A DNA stretch of 64,000 bases from a virus, in the IMG/VR virus record IMGVR_UViG_3300027861_000016, positions 1 through 64,000 of that record. The stretch is one strand, 5' to 3'. How positions within the stretch are numbered: position 1 is the stretch's first letter; every line of letters starts with the position of its first letter. The position numbers were made by a program, and so were the translations under genes. Below, in pieces: positions 55,846 to 61,809 of this stretch. Under the pieces are notes generated by a model that was not told where the DNA came from, did not search any database, and was given only the letters and a program-made list of their open reading frames with translations.

Positions 55846-56790
55846 ATGAAAATAAAAAGATTTAATAGCTCAGAAGGTAATGTGTGGAAGTATGTATTTG
55901 ACTTCAAAGATGCAATTGCAGAAGCAATATTATATAAATATGATACATTCACAAAAAGAACAGTATTATGCATCTCTGTACAATCAGGATGTCCAGTAGG
56001 ATGTAACTTCTGTGGAACAGGAAAACAATTCATTAGAAACCTAACATCTGATGAAATAGTGAATCAAGTACGACATGTACTAAAAGATATGAATATTGAC
56101 ACTGATGACATAGAAAGATTCCAAATCATGTTCATGTCAATGGGTGAACCTATGTTAAACTTCGATAACGTTAAATGTTCTATTCATGACTTACATTATC
56201 TTTACTCAAATACTGAATTACTATTATCTACTATTGGTGTATTAAATGCTGAAGTAGTAGCTGATCTTATTACTTTAAGTAGAGCAATTGATAAAGTAGG
56301 TCTACAATTTTCAGTACATGAAGCAATTGATACTAAAAGAGATGAATTAATACCCTTTAAAAACAAATTAACTCTTCGTCAAATAAGAGACTTTGGTATA
56401 CTTTGGAATCAACAAACAAATAGACCTGTTTATATCAATTATTGTGTAACAGATACAAACCAAAGCGAAGAAGAGTTATATAGACTAATGGATCTATTTC
56501 CTCCAGCCATATTCAATTTTACATTCTCTGTAGTATGTTCAGACGATGAAACTATGAAAGATAAAGGGTATAAAGACTTAGGCGCAATAAATAAAATATC
56601 TTCTTTATTCTTATCCAATGATTACAATGTCAGAGTATTTAATCCAGCAGGACAAGATGATATTGGAGGAGGATGTGGACAACTATGGTATGTGCAAGAA
56701 TGGATGAAAAAGAATAAAAAATGTTTAACCAACACTAAATATGATGAACAGTTAAAACTTGGAATACCTTTAGATAAAATAATAAACTAA
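55846..56790 (+). CDS. RlmN/Cfr-like radical SAM methyltransferase
   Basis: This 314-residue enzyme carries the radical SAM cluster motif CPVGCNFC (C49, C53, C56). It also has both extra catalytic cysteines of the RlmN/Cfr family: C42, seven residues before the cluster as in E. coli RlmN C118, and C277 in the DIGGGCGQL context, matching RlmN C355. It keeps the GEPMLN motif and a SVHEAIDTKRDELIP element. RlmN makes 2-methyladenosine in 23S rRNA A2503 and tRNA; Cfr makes the 8-methyl form. It lacks about 75 N-terminal residues found in RlmN. It may modify host ribosomes or tRNA during infection. The family call is strong; the substrate is unknown. Confidence 0.88.
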   Translation: MKIKRFNSSEGNVWKYVFDFKDAIAEAILYKYDTFTKRTVLCISVQSGCPVGCNFCGTGKQFIRNLTSDEIVNQVRHVLKDMNIDTDDIERFQIMFMSMGEPMLNFDNVKCSIHDLHYLYSNTELLLSTIGVLNAEVVADLITLSRAIDKVGLQFSVHEAIDTKRDELIPFKNKLTLRQIRDFGILWNQQTNRPVYINYCVTDTNQSEEELYRLMDLFPPAIFNFTFSVVCSDDETMKDKGYKDLGAINKISSLFLSNDYNVRVFNPAGQDDIGGGCGQLWYVQEWMKKNKKCLTNTKYDEQLKLGIPLDKIIN

Positions 56791-56803
56791 CTATTTAAAC
56801 CAT

Positions 56804-57007
56804 ATGAAAGTATATCTTTTTAAATTCGATACAAACTATGGAGAAGCCGGTATAATAGTAACAACAGTTCTAGGATTAGAACATGCTAAGAAACTAGCTT
56901 TAGAACAAGGTGCTTGGGATACAAATTGTATTACAGAACTAAGCCCTAAAGAAGGAGCTATAACAAGTGTAAACTTTGGAGTACAAGGTAATTATGGTAA
57001 CTACTAA
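56804..57007 (+). CDS. Hypothetical small protein after the methyltransferase
   Basis: This 67-residue protein begins MKVYLFKFDTNYGEAGIIVTT and has a strand-helix-strand layout with GLEHAKKLALEQGAW. Short proteins of this shape are frequent in Bacteroidota phages. It follows the methyltransferase after 13 nt. Function is unknown. Confidence 0.6.
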   Translation: MKVYLFKFDTNYGEAGIIVTTVLGLEHAKKLALEQGAWDTNCITELSPKEGAITSVNFGVQGNYGNY

Positions 57008-57027
57008 TAATACTAAAACAAAAACCA

Positions 57028-57198
57028 ATGAATAAAACTATAGAATTCGTAACTACATGTGTAAAACATGATAATGATATACTAAGAGAAGACTCTTCTC
57101 CTTACTCTGAACTTTTAGATATAAATGAATTAATAATGAACAATATCCCTGAAGATGAAGAGTATACTCTAACTATTAAACTAGAAAAGAATGAATAA
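57028..57198 (+). CDS. Hypothetical acidic small protein
   Basis: An open frame of 56 residues (MNKTIEFVTTCVKHDNDILR) overlaps the lipoprotein gene by 8 nt. It is acidic with a C-terminal strand. The A-rich leader and overlap support it. No family is recognised. Confidence 0.5.
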   Translation: MNKTIEFVTTCVKHDNDILREDSSPYSELLDINELIMNNIPEDEEYTLTIKLEKNE

Positions 57199-57439
57199 AA
57201 CAATCTATCTAATACTAGCAATAATACTACTCCACTCATGTGGTGAAAGAATACCTATACTTGATGGAGAAGAGCCATTTGTTGTAGAAAGTATAACAAC
57301 TTATAATGACACCCATTGTATCTATGTAGCACATGATTGGAACAGTGGGTATAGTTTTTGGGCAATGGGTGAGCCACAAATAATACTCCCAACAGGATTA
57401 TATCAAATCAATGATACTATAAGTATTTCACCTAACTAA
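57191..57439 (+). CDS. Phage-encoded lipoprotein
   Basis: This 82-residue protein starts MNKTIYLILAIILLHSCGE. A short basic start, a hydrophobic core and a lipobox-like LHSC with Cys17 suggest export and lipidation. The mature part is a small beta domain (SYFWAMGEP-like stretch and YQINDTISI). Phage lipoproteins often block superinfection or modify the envelope; that role here is inference. Confidence 0.6.
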   Translation: MNKTIYLILAIILLHSCGERIPILDGEEPFVVESITTYNDTHCIYVAHDWNSGYSFWAMGEPQIILPTGLYQINDTISISPN

Positions 57440-57450
57440 CAATTAATATC

Positions 57451-58044
57451 ATGAACAATCTACCAGAGAACTGGTGTGTAAAAGTGACCAAGGAGAATAA
57501 ATCAGTAATCAATAAATGGAAGATTAAACAAGACTTAAATGCTTCATTATTTGACTATGATTATCGTTTTGTTAAAAACAATGGTTGTGGAGATGTAACA
57601 GAACCAAGACATTTACAACTAATAACATTCGAACAATTTAAAAAATATATACTTATGCAAGAAGAAGAAATAATAGGATATAAACTAAAAGACTTTGTAA
57701 ATATTGAAGACGCTACGAATCTTTTTGAGTGTGAGTTAATACTAAGAAATAATTGTAATATACAAACAGATCAAATTGGATTAGTAAATATGGCTAAAGC
57801 CTTAAAAATATTAGACATATGGTTCGAACCTGTTTATGCACCTAAACTTACTTTACCTATAATTGGTGATTATCATGGATCCTTAGCAAGAGGTAACCTT
57901 AGTGTAGAATATGGTTGTAAAAATATATCACTTGAATTTATCCGAGGACTACTTGCAATAGGAGTCGAATCTCTTAAAATTGAAGGAATTCCTATTTCTA
58001 GGAAACAATTAGAACAAATAGTTAAATACTTTAATAATCTATAG
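57451..58044 (+). CDS. Unknown protein with WCVKVTKEN motif
   Basis: This 197-residue protein opens with NLPENWCVKVTKENKSVINKW. The same WCxxxTKENxxVxxKW element recurs near residue 280 of the 393-residue gene at 61.8 kb, so the two share a domain. The middle is helical, and the C-terminal 60 residues contain LARGNLSVEYGCKNISLEF. No enzyme motif is seen. Confidence 0.6.
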   Translation: MNNLPENWCVKVTKENKSVINKWKIKQDLNASLFDYDYRFVKNNGCGDVTEPRHLQLITFEQFKKYILMQEEEIIGYKLKDFVNIEDATNLFECELILRNNCNIQTDQIGLVNMAKALKILDIWFEPVYAPKLTLPIIGDYHGSLARGNLSVEYGCKNISLEFIRGLLAIGVESLKIEGIPISRKQLEQIVKYFNNL

Positions 58045-58046
58045 TC

Positions 58047-58532
58047 ATGAATCAGCCAATAACAGAAACAGTAATAACAGCACCAGAAGGATTTCAAATA
58101 GATCCTGAAGCTTTAAAGAATAATGAAGTAAAGTTTATACCTATCAATGAACTAGATAACTTACCTGAAAGTTGGGAAGAGTTAGAGGAATTAACAGGTG
58201 AATATATATCAGAAGGTTCAGATGTAAGGATTGCAATTGAACATAGTACAAGAGCATACTTTAAAAACATAGTACCAAAAGGTTACGGAGAACCAATGTT
58301 AGCACTCTGTCAACTCTTACAACTAAGAGATAGATATAATGGTGATTGGGAACCTGATTATAATGCCGAAACACCTAAATTCTTTATTAACACTGCTTTT
58401 AATACCATAGATTATGGTTGGACAAAGAGTATAAACCATAGTCTAGCCTTCAAAACAGAAGAACTAAGAGACAAATTCTTCAACGCTCCTAAAATAAGAG
58501 AATTAATAGAAATTGCAAAACCACTTTTATAA
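58047..58532 (+). CDS. Conserved phage protein of unknown function
   Basis: This 161-residue protein contains INELDNLPESWEELEELTG and LLQLRDRYNGDWEPDYN with a following KFFINTAFNTIDYG strand. I recognise this RDxYNGDWxPDW-type block from many Bacteroidota phage and prophage proteins, but no function is known to me. It begins 2 nt after the 197-residue gene. Confidence 0.65.
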   Translation: MNQPITETVITAPEGFQIDPEALKNNEVKFIPINELDNLPESWEELEELTGEYISEGSDVRIAIEHSTRAYFKNIVPKGYGEPMLALCQLLQLRDRYNGDWEPDYNAETPKFFINTAFNTIDYGWTKSINHSLAFKTEELRDKFFNAPKIRELIEIAKPLL

Positions 58533-58552
58533 ACAATTAAAAATAGAAAGAT

Positions 58553-58837
58553 ATGGAAATAGGAATGATTGTAATAATGTGTATAGTAATGTTAGGAATA
58601 ATAATAAGCTCTGCTGTACTAGAAGGAACTGATGGTGTATCGGTTATAGGTTTGATTCTACTTCTTGCTTTTTTAGGTTTTCTATTGTGCATAAATAATG
58701 AGCTAATAACTACAAAAGCAGAACAACAAACTTATCACAAAGCCTTAATACATAACCCATATGAAATGACTATTTTATACGATGCACTTAATAATCCTAG
58801 AGATACAATTTATGAACTAAAAGAAATAAAACTATGA
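58553..58837 (+). CDS. Two-TM small protein
   Basis: This 94-residue protein has two membrane helices (residues 4-22 and 29-48, VIGLILLLAFLGFLLCI) and a soluble C-terminal helix. Its stop overlaps the next ATG by 4 nt, so the two membrane proteins are made together. Function is unknown. Confidence 0.6.
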   Translation: MEIGMIVIMCIVMLGIIISSAVLEGTDGVSVIGLILLLAFLGFLLCINNELITTKAEQQTYHKALIHNPYEMTILYDALNNPRDTIYELKEIKL

Positions 58838-59049
58838 CACTACTAATAATAGGAACAGTATTTGGATGGTGGGTTCTAGGATTTCTAGCAGCTTATATAG
58901 CACATAGAATAGAAAATGTAAACTATAAATTTTATGTTATAATGTTCATTACGCTCGTTGGTGGTTTTAGTTTGTGTATAGTTTTACTACTTATACTCTT
59001 TACACTCATCCCTTGGAATAAAACTATCTGGAAAGCCAGAAAGAAGTAA
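58834..59049 (+). CDS. Two-TM small protein, coupled
   Basis: This 71-residue protein has two membrane helices (LLIIGTVFGWWVLGFLAAYIA and, from about residue 33, FYVIMFITLVGGFSLCIVLL) and a basic tail (WKARKK). It is coupled to the preceding membrane protein by an ATGA overlap, which suggests a complex. A holin pair is possible, but no endolysin gene is seen nearby. Confidence 0.6.
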   Translation: MTLLIIGTVFGWWVLGFLAAYIAHRIENVNYKFYVIMFITLVGGFSLCIVLLLILFTLIPWNKTIWKARKK

Positions 59050-59068
59050 AATAATTTAAACTAAACAT

Positions 59069-59512
59069 ATGAAAAGAATAGTAATAGTAGGCATAGACGG
59101 TACAATATCTAAAGTAGGAGATAGATTAAAATACTTAAATCAAACACCTAAAGATTGGGATAGTTTCTATAAAGCATGTGATGAAGATGAGCCTATAGAT
59201 GATGTACTTAACCTGGTTTATACATTAGATCAAGAAGATTATGATATAATATTCTGTACAGGTAGAAGATCATCAGAAAGAACTAAAACAATTAAATGGA
59301 TAGATGAAAATATAGTACTTTCAGATTACAAATTATTAATGAGACCTACTAAAGACCATAGACATGATACAATTGTTAAACCTGAATTATTAGAAAATCA
59401 TGGTATTCCTCTTGATAATATAATGTTTGTTTTAGAAGATAGAAATTCAATGGTAGCTAAATGGAGAGAGTTAGGTTTAACTTGTCTACAAGTAGCTGAA
59501 GGAGATTTCTAA
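59069..59512 (+). CDS. PNKP-type HAD phosphatase-like protein with altered active site
   Basis: This 147-residue protein resembles the 3'-phosphatase domain of T4 polynucleotide kinase. It has motif I at residues 8-12, FCTGRR as motif II, LMRPTKDHRHD, a VKPELL lysine motif, EDRNSMVAKWRELGL as motif IV and the characteristic end CLQVAEGDF. Motif I reads GIDGT where the family has DxDGT, so the catalytic nucleophile Asp is replaced by Gly; the second Asp (D10) remains. In motif IV the usual DD is ED. It may therefore be inactive or have a different job, such as nucleotide-end binding. The family assignment is good. Confidence 0.8.
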   Translation: MKRIVIVGIDGTISKVGDRLKYLNQTPKDWDSFYKACDEDEPIDDVLNLVYTLDQEDYDIIFCTGRRSSERTKTIKWIDENIVLSDYKLLMRPTKDHRHDTIVKPELLENHGIPLDNIMFVLEDRNSMVAKWRELGLTCLQVAEGDF

Positions 59513-59542
59513 AATAATTTATAAATAACTAAAAATAATAAA

Positions 59543-59746
59543 ATGGAAATAATAGGAACAACAATAGCAGTGATAATTGGAGTAGTAATAATGGCATTAA
59601 TATATGCTTTACCTGTAATGTGGTTATGGAATTGGTTATGTCCTGATATATTTGGGTTAACTGAACTAAGTTTCTTACAAGCATTAGGTCTATCATTATT
59701 ATCAGGCATTCTATTTAAAAGTAATATTTCAAACTCTTCTGATTAA
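59543..59746 (+). CDS. Two-TM small protein
   Basis: This 67-residue protein has two hydrophobic helices (IIGTTIAVIIGVVIMALIYA and FLQALGLSLLSGILF) with a W-rich link. It is the last gene before the non-coding RNA region. Function is unknown. Confidence 0.6.
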   Translation: MEIIGTTIAVIIGVVIMALIYALPVMWLWNWLCPDIFGLTELSFLQALGLSLLSGILFKSNISNSSD

Positions 59747-59749
59747 ATA

Positions 59750-59781
59750 TTTGCATTATAACAAAAATAATATTACTTTTG
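59750..59781 (+). promoter_or_regulatory. Host-type Bacteroidota promoter
   Basis: TTTG (59750-59753) and TACTTTTG (59774-59781) are separated by 20 nt. This matches the -33 TTTG and -7 TAnnTTTG consensus of Bacteroides-type primary sigma factor promoters. Transcription would start at about 59788 and run into a gene-free region that ends at a terminator. Confidence 0.7.
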
Positions 59782-59787
59782 TCTCAC

Positions 59788-59942
59788 TTATTTGAAACTA
59801 CTATAGCTGGTAAACGTTTAATTAAATGTTCGCCAACAACACATGTTTATTTCATTTAAGTAAATACGGAAAACCCTAATATACCCCTTAATAGACTTGT
59901 TGATTTGGCGATCAAAATTCTTATTAAGGGTTTTCTTTTTTA
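59788..59942 (+). ncRNA. Promoter-to-terminator small RNA
   Basis: About 155 nt lies between a consensus host promoter and a strong terminator, with no open frame. It can form AACGTTTAATTAAATGTT as a hairpin near 59815-59832. TCGCCAA at 59830-59836 is exactly complementary to TTGGCGA at 59905-59911, which sits in the loop of the terminator hairpin. This pairing would make a pseudoknot, or could compete with termination. No RNA family is recognised. Confidence 0.65.
59884..59942 (+). terminator. Terminator of the 59.8-kb small RNA
   Basis: CCCTTAATA (59885-59893) pairs with TATTAAGGG (59922-59930), with an inner TTGAT/ATCAA stem. A T-rich tail TTTTCTTTTTT follows. The direction is plus. Confidence 0.8.
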
Positions 59943-59969
59943 CACTCCCTTATAAAAACATATTAAACG

Positions 59970-60400
59970 GTGTGCTGAATTGCACCTTAAAAGAAGGGTA
60001 AGAAATTGCCTGGGCCGAAGTCTCGAACAAAGGGAACAAAGACTACACTCAATAGCTTGATACGGTTGAAATCCGTGCTCGTTCTCTTTTATCCAGTAGT
60101 TTATAACTTACAACTATAAACTAACAGCTTGAATTTAAGTTCACACTTATTACTTGAGGCTTCTATAATATCTTTTCTGTTCCCTTTTAAGATATATGTC
60201 TCAGACCTGTTGTATTCTATTAACTTCTATAGTAGACAATGATAGTAAATCTAAATTGTCGAAGAAGTGGCCCTGCGAGATACTAGGAGTGTAGCAAGCA
60301 TTGAAGAGTGCTTAACTATTAAACTGGATGGGTGATTCTCCTACAATCAAAATAACAAATCTTCATTTCTATTATTCTCACCAAATTTGACAGAGGGCGA
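59970..60400 (+). ncRNA. Large folded non-coding RNA region
   Basis: About 430 nt lies before the secreted-protein gene without any convincing open frame. Local folds are dense. They include GGTAA-GAAA-TTGCC (GNRA loop, 59997-60010) and AGTCT pairing with AGACT across GGGAAC, which itself pairs with GTTCTC (a pseudoknot around 60019-60085). There is also a T-arm-like hairpin TACGG-TTGAAAT-CCGTG (60061-60077). Further folds are an 8-bp perfect stem at 60098-60122, AAGCA/TGCTT at 60296-60313, and TAGGAG/CTCCTA (60284-60289 with 60338-60343). Size and style recall the large ornate phage RNAs (ROOL, GOLLD), but I cannot match either. Confidence 0.5.
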
Positions 60401-60433
60401 TAGCTATATCTAATAACTAAATAACTAACAAAC

Positions 60434-60769
60434 ATGAAACTAAAACTAATAACAATACTACTATTAATTAGTAGTTATGCTTTTGCATTTGAACTAGAAA
60501 TAATAGCAGTTAAACAAAATGATTCTTTAGTAAAAGTAACAGGAAGTATATTTGGTAATGATGACCACATATTCATTAGTAAAAATGGTGAAGATTATAC
60601 TTTCATAATTACTAAGATTATAAAAACTGAGGAGACATTACAAATGTATTGTGATGATGTTATCATAGGTATGCAATTTCTAAGAGAATGTGATGGTAAT
60701 AAATTATTCAATATTACAATAATATTTGAAGATGGTACTATAGCATTTTTAACTAGAACTAATAACTAA
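60434..60769 (+). CDS. Secreted or periplasmic small protein
   Basis: This 111-residue protein begins MKLKLITILLLISSYAFA, a clear signal peptide with likely cleavage after Ala18. The mature 93 residues are beta-rich with two Cys (MYCDD, RECDG) that may pair in the periplasm. It follows the non-coding region. It could act on the envelope; the function is unknown. Confidence 0.65.
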   Translation: MKLKLITILLLISSYAFAFELEIIAVKQNDSLVKVTGSIFGNDDHIFISKNGEDYTFIITKIIKTEETLQMYCDDVIIGMQFLRECDGNKLFNITIIFEDGTIAFLTRTNN

Positions 60770-60775
60770 AGAGAT

Positions 60776-61060
60776 ATGAACATAGGTATGACTAAAGAAG
60801 AATACATCAAGGCACAAGAAATGTTTCCAGATGTAGATTGGACTAAAGAGTTCCCAAGAGAGATGTTGGTTACTGATAATTTAAAAGGATTGAAAACAAA
60901 AGCATTAGTACATGGTATATTTCCTAATAGATTAAATAAATGGAAAGTAATAACAGATAAGGATAGTTTTGTATATGCAAAAGAACTACCCACAACAAAG
61001 AAAATGACAGTAGCTGAACTTGAAGAAGAATTAGGATATAGTATAGAAATAGTTAAATAA
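60776..61060 (+). CDS. Hypothetical protein
   Basis: This 94-residue protein contains EYIKAQEMFPDVDWTKEFP and GIFPNRLNKWKVITDKDSF, and ends in EEELGYSIEIVK. The last residues resemble the end of the next protein (DDIEIVK), suggesting related C-termini. No family is recognised. Confidence 0.6.
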   Translation: MNIGMTKEEYIKAQEMFPDVDWTKEFPREMLVTDNLKGLKTKALVHGIFPNRLNKWKVITDKDSFVYAKELPTTKKMTVAELEEELGYSIEIVK

Positions 61061-61069
61061 AAATAAAAC

Positions 61070-61255
61070 ATGAACATAGATAGAAAAGAACTAATAAGAT
61101 TACTAGAATTTGCCCAAATAGGTATTGATAGAGATATGTGTTATACTCATTGTGCAAAGACAGAGCAAGACAGAGTACAAGACCTCAAAGATGTAAATAA
61201 ACTAATAGATGAGTTAGAATCTATTGAAGTAGATGATATAGAAATAGTTAAATAA
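61070..61255 (+). CDS. Hypothetical small helical protein
   Basis: This 61-residue protein (MNIDRKELIRLLEFAQIGID) is helical with two Cys and an acidic C-terminus ending IEIVK. It lies 6 nt before the tRNA-like gene, so the RNA is probably processed from a common transcript. Function is unknown. Confidence 0.55.
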   Translation: MNIDRKELIRLLEFAQIGIDRDMCYTHCAKTEQDRVQDLKDVNKLIDELESIEVDDIEIVK

Positions 61256-61261
61256 AACAAT

Positions 61262-61382
61262 AAAGGGATAGCTCAGTCTGGTAGAGCAAGGTATATTAGA
61301 CGACAAACGGTCACTAGATTTATACTTTAAAGATAAACTAAGTCGCTTACCAAGGTCGTAGGTTCAAATCCTACTCCCTTTA
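61262..61382 (+). tRNA. tRNA-like gene with a 47-nt enlarged anticodon region
   Basis: The acceptor stem is a perfect 7 bp (AAAGGGA, 61262-61268, with TCCCTTT, 61375-61381; discriminator A, no encoded CCA). The D-arm is canonical (GCTC-9 nt-GAGC, 61271-61287) and so is the T-arm (GTAGG-TTCAAAT-CCTAC, 61358-61374), with an AGGTC variable loop. Between them, GGTA (61290-61293) and TACC (61348-61351) close a region 47 nt longer than normal. Inside, CGAC/GTCG and TAG-A-TTTAT/ATAAA-CTA continue as one long hairpin capped by CTTTAAA, which has the form of an anticodon loop (UUA). It is either a tRNA with a tiny intron or insertion, or a tRNA mimic. Confidence 0.65.
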
Positions 61383-61398
61383 CTAAAACTTATAAACA

Positions 61399-61497
61399 AT
61401 GAAGAAAAGAAATAAAGAAACACAAGCTATAATAGGCTTTACAATATCAATATTATTATTCATATCAACAATAGCATGTATAACTTATAATGTATGA
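61399..61497 (+). CDS. Single-TM micro-protein
   Basis: An open frame of 32 residues with a basic start (MKKRNKETQ) and one hydrophobic helix (IIGFTISILLFISTIACI). Its TGA overlaps the next ATG (ATGA), which supports coupling. The family is unknown. Confidence 0.5.
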   Translation: MKKRNKETQAIIGFTISILLFISTIACITYNV

Positions 61498-61751
61498 GAC
61501 AAAGACTAAGAACACCTGAACCGAAATGTATCTATTCTACTAACCCAATAGAATTATCTGGTAGAAAACAATTACAAATAGCTACTAACACTTTAAAACA
61601 AGAAAGGATAAGAGATGAACGAAGACAATCAAACAAGACTAGACAAGTTACAAAAGTTGAATGCAAATATCCTGGACAATCTAAAAGACTTGAAAGATTT
61701 AAAGGATCTAACAACTCAGAAGATGTGCATGAGCTTATCATCGGTTTCTAA
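61494..61751 (+). CDS. Hypothetical basic protein
   Basis: This 85-residue, very basic protein (MRQRLRTPEPKCIYSTNPIE) is coupled to the preceding micro-gene by ATGA. Its last 137 nt overlap another open frame in the +1 phase (61615-61809). Either one of the two is not used, or both are translated. No family is recognised. Confidence 0.45.
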   Translation: MRQRLRTPEPKCIYSTNPIELSGRKQLQIATNTLKQERIRDERRQSNKTRQVTKVECKYPGQSKRLERFKGSNNSEDVHELIIGF

Positions 61752-61809
61752 AGAACTAAATTCTCTAATTATAAAAGAAATTACAGGAGATATAGAAGAT
61801 GAAAGTTGA
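61615..61809 (+). CDS. Hypothetical coiled-coil small protein, overlapping frame
   Basis: This 64-residue protein with LDKLQKLNANILDNLKDLKD has a heptad-like Leu pattern. It begins inside the preceding frame and its stop overlaps the next ATG at 61799. That favours it as a real member of the operon, but the long out-of-phase overlap lowers confidence. Confidence 0.45.
   Translation: MNEDNQTRLDKLQKLNANILDNLKDLKDLKDLTTQKMCMSLSSVSKELNSLIIKEITGDIEDES

Noticed and set aside
59970-60180. tmRNA, tRNA or group I intron at the TACGG-TTGAAAT-CCGTG hairpin
   Set aside because: The T-loop lacks the invariant C, no matching 7-bp acceptor partner exists upstream, no tag frame or P7-type pairing was found, and CAAAGACTA resembles an R element without an S partner.
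61262-61382. Group I intron in the tRNA-like gene
   Set aside because: The extra sequence is only about 47 nt, and none of the conserved P, Q, R, S elements (for example AAGATATAGTC) is present.
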